Assembly (NCBI GenBank): GCA_963920705.1
Contig: OY987225.1
Coordinates: 29,759,538-29,823,537 of the forward strand
Source: Odiellus spinosus
Taxonomy: Eukaryota; Arthropoda; Arachnida; Opiliones; Phalangiidae
Direction: 5' to 3'
Length of the DNA stretch: 64,000 nt
Each line of letters begins with the position of its first letter. Within the stretch, counting starts at the first letter, position 1. The notes under the pieces were generated by a model that saw only the letters and a list, made by a program, of their open reading frames with translations, made no database searches and was not told the DNA's origin. This document shows positions 31,381 through 43,270 of this stretch, piece after piece. Position numbers and translations under genes: made by a program.

Positions 31381-32744
31381 GGATTATACAGGACACAAAA
31401 TTAGATTTTAAAGAATAATATACAACTAAAATTAGGCTAGTCATCAGTGATCATTCGTTTCACACACTTAATTGAAATTCTTGCAGTCAATTATCAGCCC
31501 ATCTCATTATAAATGAACAGTACAAAATTAATAAAATTAAGAGAAATAGTCGCAGGTGGGAAGCGCCCCTGAGAATTACATTAACATCTCTTCGTTAACC
31601 CTTGCGAGTTTATCGTCTTACGGCTTTCGTTTAAAAATATAGCCAAGGCTTAGCGTAACTAGGAACATCAATTAATTAAGAAAATACACGACACTCACTC
31701 ATTTTGACGTCGTAATTTAACTTCGGAGGCTAAAAGGTTCGTTTGTAATCCACAATTTGACACTACTAAACTCGGTAACACACCTAATTTAAAATCTATC
31801 GAAACCGTGACGCGCGCGAAACTTGCAACGATCATCGGGAAGCTTTCAGCAAACATTTTCCACTCGCGGGACCGTCCCTTTCGGAAATATTGTCAACTTG
31901 CACAGTGGGGAATGGGGATGTAAAGGTAAACGGGGTACCTAATGCCGGTCTGCGTTTTTGTGTCGAAAAATCAGTGCCGACCCCCTCCCTATGTCTCATA
32001 AGTGCAGAGTCATTGCGCGCCATCTATCTTCTAGGACTAGAAATGAAATATTCAAAATATTGTTTTAAAACGCGGGAAATTTGATTTTTGATGTTGAATG
32101 TTTCGATTTTGAAAGATTAATAAGCCTTAAAAATAGCCAAAAATATTTTATATACTAAATACAGTTATTTATTTTATCAGTTAGTTGTATGCCTAGTTAA
32201 AATAAATATTACAGGCAGCTTAGCATTAAATTGAAATAATATAGGACTTGTTTGAAAATATAGGATTTTATATGAACTATAGGACCACTGGGCTGCCTGC
32301 TTTCTATCATTAATCAAAAATGGCTAAGCCTAACGGTTTTTATAAGCAAAGTAAAAGTTGAGGGGGATATTAAAGATTGGGTGGATCTTGCCTTTTACGA
32401 TCGTAAAATTAAATCTTTTTATATCTTCTTTAATGAAGGGTGCTGCTGGATTGGTGACTAAAGATTTTAACCGCGAGACAAATTGATCTTTAAGACTTTA
32501 CCCTACCCCGCAAGAGGGTTCAAGAATATTTAGGTCATATTACGTCATATTAAGATTTCTATTAGTCCTAAAAGAAGCCGTTTTAAAGTTCGGGGAAAAT
32601 TGAAGAATAATGTAAATTGACTATATTGTCCACGGTCTTGGGCTTGCCACATCATTTATTTAGAAGGAAAATATGGATGTTTGTACTGAACTTAAAAATT
32701 AGGCCTAGTATATGAAAACTGAGGCGCAGTATAGCATATTTGTA
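31381..32744. other. Gene-free stretch
   Basis: Two short overlapping frames near 31832-32084 lie on opposite strands and have no recognised domain. The words CAGGCAGC (32212) and GCTGCCTG (about 32292) form a small inverted pair around AATATAGGA repeats. No gene recognised. Confidence 0.45.
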
Positions 32745-33220
32745 GACAATAATTAGGCTTAGCATATCGTATATTTTGAGTCACAATTAGGCTTAGTAGA
32801 AATCGGGTTTTGAGTTAGAAATAGGCTTAGTAGAAATTATGTTTTGAGTTGAAAAATAGGCTTAGAAAAATTATGTTTTGAGTTAAAAATAGGCTTAGAA
32901 AAAATTATGTTTTAAGTTGAAAAATAGGCTTAGAAAAAATTATGTTTTGAGTTGAAAAATAGGCTTAGAAAAAATGATGTTTTGAGTTGAAAAATAGGCT
33001 TAGAAAAAATTATGTTTTGAGTTGAAAAATAGGCTTAGAAATAATTATGTTTTGAGTTAAAAATAGGCTTAGAAAAAATTATGTTTTGAGTTAAAAATAG
33101 GCTTAGAAAAAATTATGTTTTGAGTTGAAAAATAGGCTTAGAAAAAATTATGTTTTGAGTTAAAAATAGGCTTAGAAAAAATTATGTTTTGAGTTAAAAA
33201 TAGGCTTAGAAAAAATCATC
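32745..33220. repeat. Tandem array of about 34-bp units (14 units)
   Basis: Fourteen occurrences of TAGGCTTAG at 33-35 bp spacing (first about 32753, last 33200). The typical unit reads AATAGGCTTAGAAAAAATTA then TGTTTTGAGTT(G)AAAA. Edge units at the left are more diverged and the central ones most uniform, as expected of a minisatellite growing by unequal exchange. The unit is built on the same TTAGGCTTA word found across the window. Confidence 0.92.
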
Positions 33221-34268
33221 TTTGTTATGAGAATGTTTCAACATGAAACACCATCTCCACGCGTTTCTTCCATTAATAAATTTTCAAAATGATTAGTGTT
33301 GACAATTTAGTCGTTACAGTTTCGAAAAAAGATACTTGACTTAGGATTATTGTCTTATATACACCACGCCCTAAATGACGAGACTTTTTAACACTAGAAG
33401 TGTAATAGCGCGCTAAGCCTAACCTTTCGACGATGTACCGAGTTGTAAAAAAAAAATAGAAGTTATACGTTAAAGGCCAATATAAAAATACAGGGTGCCT
33501 ATAAAATACGTCTAAAACCCTGGGAGAGCTATATAAGAGAGAAAATATAAAAAACACGTACAGGGTACTAAATAGGGGTGAGTGCTGAACTGAACACGGA
33601 GCTCTATATGGCTAGTGGTTGAGAATGCGGGGGCCAAGAGAAGGGTGATTTTGGTTTTATGGCCTTCCAATTACGGAAGGGGTAATGTGGAACGAGTGAG
33701 AGAAGGTGGTTGAGAAGGAGGGGAGGAAAACGTTATGGGCATCGTCCGCCCAGTATTAGGACAAGGGTCATTTAACGGCGTCGGTTACGATTGCGGAAAG
33801 CTAGTGGGTATCACTATACTTCCTGTAATGCGCAAGAAAGAAAGTGGAATGAAGATATCTTAGAAAAAGAGAGTAAAAAAATTGATAATATCGAACCTTA
33901 CGTTGTATTCAGACCTACACTATAGTGGATACAATATATATATATATATAACTTGCAACAGAAAAAAAAAAAAAAAAAACATAATACTATATTTACCATG
34001 GAGGAAAAATATGGGAGAGGAATTGTATGTAGGTATATACCCTAGAGTTTTACGTAAATTAATAATAAATATCCCTTACAATTTCGGAAAAATTATCAGA
34101 AATAAGGGTAGACTATGAAACTAACTTATAGATCTGCTATGCAGGCATAGAGATGGGAGAGATGGGTATTCGTAGTGTATTTATCTAAATTACATACTTG
34201 AAAAGGAAACTTGGGAGTTAATTTCTAAAGTTTGGTATAATTTCGATAAAAGTAGATATAAATTTGGG
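33221..34268. other. Gene-free stretch
   Basis: Contains a TA microsatellite (about 33935-33951) followed by an A run. Two frames (33273-33557 minus, 33882-34118 plus) have no recognised domain. Confidence 0.5.
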
Positions 34269-34604
34269 CAGAAGCCGATGAAACCCTCCTTTGAAGTCTA
34301 CTACTCCAATGTTACATATAGCGCGCCTCTCTGTATGGGTAAAATTCACGATTTTAAGAGATCGGAGGGGTGCTACTTCATACCCCTGTCTACGGAAAAT
34401 TGGAAATTCTCTCTCTCCACAAACGACGACGTTTTTTTGACGAACTCCAAGGCTGCTAGAGATATTCGCTCGACGAACTCCCGCTCCGAAAACATCTACC
34501 GTTAGGAGGCGTACGAATCGCGCTTTTTGAAACTAACCCATACAGAGAGGGGTAGACAAGACCCGGGAGTAATAGACTTCAAAGGAGGGTTTCATCGGCT
34601 TCTG
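34269..34604 (+). mobile_element. Family A MITE copy 4
   Basis: A complete 336-bp subfamily 1 copy with a perfect 7-bp duplication ATTTGGG. It is inserted at the very left edge of a family I element, so the right duplication reads straight into CCAATCATATT. Confidence 0.92.
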
Positions 34605-34609
34605 ATTTG

Positions 34610-34702
34610 GGCCAATCATATTATTTCAGCCTTCAACTGCGCTTTTAATGCCCTAACTTTAACAGAAAAGGGCGCCACATGACACCTAAGACCTTGGCCA
34701 TT
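34610..34702. mobile_element. Family I element, left end only
   Basis: GGCCAATCATATTATTTCAG, then CTTCAACTGCGCTTTTAATG, and later CCTAAGACCTTGG, aligning with the first 90 bases of 27182-27628. The right part is missing. Confidence 0.7.
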
Positions 34703-37194
34703 TTTATAATTTTGGATTGAATCTTCCAAAACTCATCTATATCGTCGCAAAAACTGTGCCCAAAGTATTCGACTCCATCCACATATTAATTCTCCTTGCT
34801 TTTAGTATATATATTTATTTGATACTATATGGTAAACAGAGCGAAAAAGAAATACGACTATATGATACTTAGATTTTTTTTGGGGACCCTCGGAACTTAG
34901 AGTTTAATTTGGTTTGAGATTTCAATACGTAGAAAGATGTGTTCCCCTTTACTTGAAAAAAAATAGGATTATTGATATAGAAGAAACATATTTTTTTCAT
35001 GCTGAAATCTCAAACTGATACGAACCAAACTTGTTCAAACTTATTGAAATAACACGTACAAAGATACAGAACATGTATTATATCTATACTTTTTTCTCAA
35101 TAGTATAATACAAATCTTCATTCAATGGTAAATTCGAACTCTATATTTATCCATTTTCCTGAAGATGCAGTAAAGATATGTGGAGGGAAGGAGAAATACG
35201 GGGGCCTCAACTACCGCATCTATACAATATAGTTTCGATAGCACTATCTCATCAAAGTTGAATGGAATGTATAGATAGATACAAGCTTGATGGGTTATGA
35301 GTAAGAAGAAAAGTAGGTTAAGGACATTTTGGCTGGGTTTATTTCTTTTCCTTTGGATGCATGGGCGGACGGTTCCCTTTTATTTCTCTCCGTTGAGAAC
35401 TAAACACGTTATGGGTTTCTATACTAATGCGGTACGCGGCATCTTACGCCATATACACTCCGTAATACTTAAAGATAAATATTGTAGTATGGTCAATAAC
35501 CTCGAGCAAAAATGGCATCGTCATCCAATAAAAGGGCTAAAGAAATATCTAAACTATTACAGCGATTTTCTTAGCTATAAAGGGCTGTTAAACCGATATA
35601 TTGAGAGATTTTGGTTTAAGGGTAGGTGTAGAAGAAACTAATACGATTTTTTTATCGCTTCTTCTATTAAAAAATAGAATTTTATGGAGATTATTCTGAA
35701 TTGTGCAAAGACTCAGATTTTGGTTTTCAATTAAAAGGAGAGCCTCCGACCAATCAAAAGACTCCACACCTTTCTCTTCGTAAAATACTCGTGACAAGCG
35801 CTGTTGTACGCAGAATTATGAGCGTTAAATTAATCAAAAACTATAGATTGTGCACGGGATTCAAAGAGTGAATGCCACAGCACGTGTCGCAGGGATTTTA
35901 TAAAAATGAAAGGTGCATAAGTAGTTTTTTTTTTTTAATTAATCGGAATTCTCCTTTTAATTCAATGCCAAAAATCAGGTTCCCAATTTTAGTTATTAAT
36001 CGTTAATTCACAAAATTGATTATGTCAGATTTTACGACGTCACTCGCGTCAAAAACGACAGTCAAATTTTGTTAAGAACTAGCCAAAATGAAGACCGTGG
36101 GGTGTGATACGCGTGTCTACTCGAGTTAAGACTTGTAGAGAAGAACTAGTTGGTTTAAAGACTAGTCCAAGAACTAAATTATGAAACCCAAGAATGGTTT
36201 ATGTTTCAGTCAAGTCATAATTTTGGTAAAAATCCGGAAAATCAGGGAAATATTTTTGATTAGATTCCGATAAAGCGCTGTTCAACCTTATGTAACTCCG
36301 AACAAAAAGGCTTTTGCAAGGGTTACTCGAGGACGAAAAGCGCTTCATCAGAAAGCTCTTTCCGATAAAGCACTCTTCCAACCCTCATGTAACCGTTGTA
36401 ATCAACTTATTTTGACTTTGCCCTGATATTCTGTAAATAAAATTCTGTGATATTTACAGGTAGGTTTCCCTGTTTTCCTTATAAGTACTATACAACCTAT
36501 AAATGTTTCGGTGGGAGAAAAAAAAAAACTGATATCTTGTCACTATACGTTCTAGAGTTTCGCAAATTAGTTCTTGGCTAGTTCTATATAACTTAGCGTT
36601 AGCACGTAATAAGAGTGTGCGGGGGTGGTGTTACTCGCGTGATCCGTACAACTATAACCATTACCGGAGGTGTAAGTGTGGAGAATCGGAAACTGAGACT
36701 ACCCCCTTTTTCCGGCGAACGTTTCATTGCAGGGCAGAGTAGAAAAATCACGCACCGACCACGCCTAAACTCAACCCTCTCCAGAAATATCTAACTCGTA
36801 TATCACCAACGTAATTCCTGAGATTCGTGGTGTAGATTGTCCGCCCTGAAAACTGTTACAGGGTACAAATCTTACTCGTGTTATAAATAAGGTAGTTACC
36901 ATTTTGACTAGGTTTTCCATATACGAGGTTTAACATTGTGTATCAATCCTCCTTAGTTATTAACATTACGCAAACTTTACTTGAACATGGGGAGGAAAAG
37001 GATCTATAGTCTTTGTTGTATGATTATTAATAATAGCCACCTATCTTCTTAATAGGTAAAGACAATAGTCTATCACTGTATTCGAAATTTTGTTAGTTCT
37101 TATAGCCGCACTGTTTGCCATTAGAGAGCGCTTATGAACGCCAGGATTTGTATTCCCTTCAACAAATGAGATAGGTTTCCATCTTTAATAGATC
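34703..37194. other. Gene-free stretch
   Basis: No gene recognised; a 114-codon frame (35297-35641) lacks any motif. An inverted pair TTTGAGATTTCA / TGAAATCTCAAA spans about 34910-35015. A direct repeat TCCGATAAAGC-CT, with ATGTAAC downstream, occurs near 36268 and 36362. Confidence 0.45.
36898..36985 (+). repeat. Dispersed 60-75 bp unit, copy i
   Basis: A core GGTTTAACATTGTGTATCAA followed by TCCTCCTTAG, then ACGCAAACT; left part ACCATTTTGACTAGG. Confidence 0.65.
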
Positions 37195-37529
37195 CAAAAG
37201 CCGATGAAACCCTCCTTTGAAGTCTATTACTCCCGGGTCTTGTCTACCCCTCTCTGTATGGGTTATTCTCAAAAGGCGCGATTCGTACGCCTCCTAACGG
37301 TAGATGTTTTCGGAGCGGGAGCTCGTCGAGCGAATATCTCTAGCAGCCTTGGAGTTCGTCCAAAAAACGTCGTCGTTTGTGGAGAGAGAGAATTTCCAAT
37401 TTTCCGTAGACAGGGGAAGAAGTAGGATCCCTTCTAACTCGTAAAATTGTGAATTTTACCCATACAGAGAGGAGCGCTATATGGAACATTGGAGTAGTAG
37501 ACTTCAAAGGAGGGTTTCATCGGCTTCTG
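37195..37529 (-). mobile_element. Family A MITE copy 5
   Basis: A 335-bp subfamily 2 copy in reverse orientation with a perfect 7-bp duplication ATAGATC. Its left terminus is CAAAAGCCG instead of CAGAAGCCG, a single substitution at the third base. Confidence 0.9.
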
Positions 37530-40500
37530 ATAGATCTTACATAAGCTTCCAAATGCGCGAGAAACAGGCCATTGTTCATTACTTAACAATTTACAATAGT
37601 TATTTCAAATTTGTGAAGCCGAGCTGTTCCTTGACAGTTTTTAGCCAAAAACGTAAATTCTTTGGATCATAAAAAATGAAAATTTGAATTTTTAAATCAA
37701 AAATTAATAAAAAAACTAAACAAAGATCCTTTGAAAATTATCTTTGAAGCGTTATATTACGTTAAATAAATTTCATTTCTATTCATTATAAAATATTAAA
37801 GAATTCCAAAGAACATTTTCCTTTTAAACATTAATACTACAACAGACCTACAGTAATAAATCTTCGTTTATATAGAGCTCAAAGGAAGATGATAAAGACT
37901 ACTTCCTAATTCCGTAGGAAGGGTAACAATGGGTGGATTATTCCGCTACAGCTTTGACCGTTTTGTAAATAACTCTTAAGCAAGATCTTTTAGAGATCTT
38001 ATATATATACCAAATGAGAATTTCGACAAAGACCAACCGCCTACTCCTCGCGCTAAAAGTTCAAAAGGTTAACAATCCGTTATTAACACTAAAAGATTGA
38101 TTCTCTCCAATTTCGCCCAATTCCAATCTTAAAATTCCTAGCAATAAATGTATATAACAGTCAGGGTACCTGCCTGACTTTAAGGAGGGAAAAGGGCATA
38201 TACCCCTTAGAAGTCGACGCGCGCCAGCAGAGACAAACCAGTAAATTGTTCCCCCTTTAATTTGAAATCCTTATTTTTAACGAGAAAAGGGGGATAAAGG
38301 AGCATTTTATAATGAGGGAAACTTATCCGACATCTATAGGTATTTAAAGGGCTGGTGTCACATATTTTATGATAAAGTGTTTTCATTTTTTCAATGTTTT
38401 TTTTTTTTTTAATTTAAAAATATACACGTTACCATTAGGTCAAGATAGCCTTGTAAAAGTCTTGAAGTTTAACAAAGAGAGGATATTTGACATTTTGGAT
38501 CAAAAAGACAAGAAAAAGTGGATTGAAAACTGAGATTTTGGGTCAAAAGGTCAGGTTAAAGTCCGAATATTTGATATTTTATGTGAAAATCTCAGGAAAA
38601 AGTTGGGAAATTAGAAGTGTAGGAAAAACGTAAATGAATTTTAGGTTTTAGGTCAATATGGAAATTGAAAATGGAATGAAAATATTATGAATATGAAAAG
38701 GGAATTCGAGATTTTACATCAAAGCGTTGGGAAAGTTACTTTAAAAGACTCAGGGCTCCAAAAATAAAATAAAATAGAGAAAAATAGGGACGAAAATTGT
38801 AGAGATATAAGAAGCAAATCATTGATGTTCGTGAAGAAAAATTTCGAAATAGATAGTGAATCGAAATCCTTAGAATTATTTCAAAGAAAAGATTAATTTC
38901 TACATATAATTAATTGCAAGAATTATTTCTTTCGTGGGAAGAATATTTAATTAAAAATTTTAGATTGTTGAAAATAAAAAGTCGATAAACTTACTCCTCA
39001 TTACGCAAAATTATATCACTAGGAAACCGCAGACAAGATCATGATATTTAAATATATCAAGTTGAAACTATCCCTTTCAACCCTTTAAATAGGAACATAA
39101 CCTAGTTCTCTTTTAAAGACGGTCGCTTATTAAGGAATAGCTTCCCTATACATATACGGCTTGAAATCAAACTAGGCGCTCGCCCACCCTCCTTCCCACT
39201 TATTTCTTTCAGCTCGCTTGCATCCCCCTCTTTTATTACCTCGCCCCACTTAACCCTAACACAATGGGGCGCGGGAACGGGCGACAAGCAATTAACACAC
39301 AGAGCGAATGAACGAGAGAGAAAGAGAGAGAGAGAGAGATGAACGAATTCAAAGCCAGTGAGAGCTTCGAGAGATGTAAGCTAAAATATACTGTAGAATA
39401 AAGGCAAAAGAGGAGAGAGTTAGTTCAAATCTACGTCTATAAAACGAGGAGATGAGGAAACCGCGTGAAAGGGGTAGCATTTTCTGAGCCTTATCTCGCC
39501 TGAACGGCTTTACCGAGTTTTTTGTTATCCCAGCGTGCCTAGCACTCTCGCTTCCACAAAATTGCGCCAAAGTTCACGCGCAATTTAAATGAACGAGCCC
39601 AACCTCTTTTTATTAAAAAAAATTCAAATAGCCGATTCTTTAAAGGGTTAGAGACTACAAAAATATATTTTACCACTAACAAATTGAACAAATCCATCAT
39701 TGATTTGGAATCTCTCGAAAAGATGGCGCGATCACGTTAATGGACGCCATTAAAGTGGTTTTTTAAATGTATTTAGGCTTAGCGCGTGTTTTTACTGTTA
39801 ATTTGAAGTCTTTTCATCGAAAAAAGAGTCATTAGCACTTTATTTTATGAGCTAAGCCTAAATTTTAATTCCTATAAGCACGTCAGATGCGTCGTTGTCA
39901 TTTCACCCCGAAGACATAGACTACGCCTTAATTTAGCAGACTTTTTTTCGCATTTAAATATGCTTCTAAACTAGCTATTCTTTATTTCCTTCTGCTAGAA
40001 TGCAGAAAACATTATGTCAGTATCATTTTTTTTAATTTAGTTAAGAGGAGCGAGAAGTTTAAATTAATTGAACAATAATTACAATTATTGTAAACATCGA
40101 AAGCCAGACCAATCCACCTTTTTTTTGCCAAAAGTTAATCTTATTTAAAACAAGGGTTTTCGTGGGGAATTTAATACTCTATGGCAGACGAACAAGCGCA
40201 TTATAATGATTTAAAGCAGACGAAATACCTTAAAAGTTAACCCTAAGTTATATATCTAAAACAACATAATGACCCCAATCGGTTAAGGCCTAATCTATAA
40301 CCTAACATATGAAAAAATACGTTTTAAGTTAGGCTTAACGAATGGTGGTCGGTTTGCAGTCATTTCCCACGCTTTAATAGGATTAAAAATAAACGAATCA
40401 TTCCAATATGGCCAGAAAAAGAGCCTAGCTATAAACAAAATATATATATAAAAAGCTTAATTGGTAGCTCTAATTGGGAAGCTCTTATTGCAATATGCAA

Positions 40501-40733
40501 ATTTAATCAACTTTGAATTTAAATTGAGAATAAATACGTATATTATACACCGACGTTAAGACCGCAATTCTAACACTTCTGAAAGAAAAAAACAACCCTT
40601 AGGGAAAGTTCGTAAATTAGGCTTAAGGATATCAGGATAAGAACAAAGAAAAAACAAATGAAATGGTAAAGTTAGAAAAGAAAAGCATTTTTTTTTTCTT
40701 GGACTCATTCTTTTGTTTTAAAGGGTATTTAAG
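37530..40733. other. Long gene-free stretch
   Basis: No gene recognised. Has a degenerate, loosely periodic segment (38440-38760, repeats of TTTT-G-TCAAAA-G), a GA microsatellite (about 39315-39340) and several copies of the TTAGGCTTA word (39775, 39860, 40325, 40618). Confidence 0.45.
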
Positions 40734-41016
40734 CAAGGAGGATCAGAAAAGGAGAGGAAATGTGGGGACGGCGCGGTTCCTACTGCGTCGGCCTAAACTC
40801 CCACTCTGGGAGAACGGGGGTAGAGACGTTTCGTGGTAAAATGTTGTCGCGTGGGTTTTAAACGAATCCTTTATGAGACGCGCTAGCTAGCGACCACGTG
40901 ACAACAGTTTACCTCGAGAATTTCCTATCCCCCCTTTCCACCCGAGTGGGAGGTTGGCTCTCCTCTCTCTAACTCAACTCAGCCCCACTTTTCCTCTCCT
41001 TCTCTGATCCTCCTTG
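40734..41016 (+). mobile_element. Family B MITE copy 3
   Basis: A 283-bp copy with termini CAAGGAGGATCAGAAAAGG and a perfect 7-bp duplication ATTTAAG. Same orientation as copy 1. The matched A-to-G change in both termini (CAAGGAGG / CCTCCTTG) preserves the inverted pairing. Confidence 0.88.
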
Positions 41017-42575
41017 ATTTAAGTTGGCGGTTTTCTTCCACGCAACATCGAAGGAATGTTTTGGAAATTAATTTATAGCCTGTTCTTTTAAGCAAAATTA
41101 CTTCGCTTTAGGGTTATATAGAGGGTGATTTTTTTACGCCTTGTTTAGTATGCAGATTAGTAAAACTTAAAAAGCTAAGAACGGAAGGCGAGAGAGTGGG
41201 AAACTTGGGGAAATTTAATAACGCGCCGTTAAAAAACGAAGCTTCTTGGTTTTATAGATTTTTGTTAAGAAGGAATACGTGAGAGGGAAAACAAAGAATA
41301 AGTGAAAAGTAGTAAGAAATTATTTGAAATCGATTTTCTTCTAGAATAAACCTTTAAACAATTCACTTCCGGTTATGCAATGAAAGTTGGATGTGACCAC
41401 GAATTATCTCTCATTTCTTGTCATCAGAGGAATAATAATTATGTACCGGAAACCTGACACTTATTCAACCAATCAATCACTAGATATTTTTGAAAAAGCT
41501 ATCTTTCGCTAAGCCTGATTGGTCAAAGTATGACAAATTTAATTGGGTCGATTGTGAATATTTAGATAATTAAAAACTAGAGTTATTGTAGGTTTTTAAA
41601 GGAGTTTAAAATTATAAAAGCTCCTCCTGATTATTTAAACGAAGGTTTTTAAATGTATATTAAATGAAACGGTCTCAAAATTAATTTCTTTGAAAGAAAT
41701 GTGATATTTTAGTTGAAATTGATTTGAAAATCAAGACAAAAATTGCAAATAATCTCTCCATTTCACACTCCCTTTAACGCGACAAGTTCTACAAGATGTC
41801 TCGTCTCTCTTTCCGGATTTTGGCTCTTAATTCCGCGGGTGCGGGACTAATTTTAAAACTTCAGAGGAAGCCGACAGTTTCCGCGAATTCTTCCGTCTCA
41901 AGTCGAAATTGAAAATAATCACTTTTAGATTTTAGTACGTATAAACCTACACTATCCCGTTACCCCTAAGGAAGTAAATAGGTACTTATACCTTTGCACG
42001 TATTGAAAATTTAAAATGGGATAGTATACGCTTTCGTTTGATTTGTTTCTAACAACGAATGCAGACTTGGAAAAGATTCGTTTTACTAAACCTTATTTTT
42101 CTCCTTCCCCGTATATCTCTTCATTAAATCGAAGAAAGCGAACGCGAGTATTGTGGATTAGATATAATATGGAGTCGTTACAGTCGTTACAAAAGGGTGC
42201 TTGATTCGTAAACCTCAGGGATAGCTCCTTTCCGATACGCTTCGGAGTATTCGATTTCCGACCCACTATATCTCTCTCTCTTTCTCCTCCCTCGCTTCTA
42301 TATCCCTTGCTCTTCTTCTTCTTCTTCTTCGTCGTCTTCTTGAAGTAACGCCAACTTTAATAGATTTCCCCCTTTGGTCAAAAATAAAGGCTCTTCCCTT
42401 CGAGCTACCATATCCCATTCTGAGGTGATTCGATATCCGACTGGAAGATTTGACCTAGTTGACATTAGGCCAGCTTATGGGGTGCACAAACTCGTCCGTC
42501 TAAGTTGCCACATCTATATAGCTAAGCCTATTTTATTATTGATTTTGAAATTGTGAAGCATAATCTTAAAAAAAC
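41017..42575. other. Gene-free stretch
   Basis: Contains a CTT microsatellite at about 42310-42332. No gene recognised. Confidence 0.5.
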
Positions 42576-43270
42576 AATATCCAAGCCTAATCTTAAAGCG
42601 CTCTAAGCCTATATCCAAGTCTAATCTTAAAGCCTATATCCAAGTCTAATCTTAAAGCCTATATCCAAGCCTAATCTTTAAAACTATATCCAAGCCTAAT
42701 CTTTAAAACTATATCCAAGCCTAATCTTAAAGCCTATATCCAAGCCTAATCTTTAAAACTATATCCAAGCCTAATCTTTAAAACTATATCCAAGCCTAAT
42801 CTTTAAAACTATATCCAAGCCTAATCTTTAAAACTATATCCAAGCCGAATCTTTAAAGCTACATCCAAGACTAATCTTCAAAGCTATATCTAAGCCTAAT
42901 CTTCAAAGCTATATCTAAGCCTAATCTTCAAAGCTACATCCAAGCCTAATCTTCAAAGCTATATCCAAGCCTAATCTTCAAAGGTATACATCCAAGACTA
43001 ATCTTCAAAGCTATATCCAAGCCTAATCTTTAAAACTATATCCAAGCCTAATCTTTAAAACTATATCCAAGACTAATCTTTAAAACTATATCCAAGACTA
43101 ATCTTTAAAACTATATCCAAGACTAATCTTTAAAACTATATCCAAGACTAATCTTTAAAGCTACATCCAAGACTAATGTTCAAAGCTATATTTAAGCCTA
43201 ATATTCAAAGCTATATCTAAGCTTAATCTTCAAAGCTATATCCAAGCCTAATCTTCAAAGCTATATCCAA
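42576..43270. repeat. Tandem array of about 25-bp units (about 27 units)
   Basis: Repeated ATATCCAAGCCTAATCTT followed by TAAAACT, CAAAGCT or AAAGCCT. The variants are clustered: AAAGCC units at the left, TAAAACT units in two blocks, CAAAGCT units in the middle and right. The unit contains AAGCCTAAT, the same word, in the opposite strand sense, as the array at 32.7-33.2 kb. Confidence 0.93.

Noticed and set aside
35297..35641. A 114-codon frame with a hydrophobic stretch near the start
   Set aside because: About one frame of this length is expected by chance in such sequence; no family resemblance and no neighbouring exon.
42576..43270. Possible CRISPR array
   Set aside because: Units are contiguous repeats without unique spacers, and the setting is eukaryotic. 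The same applies to 32745-33220 and 61631-62375.
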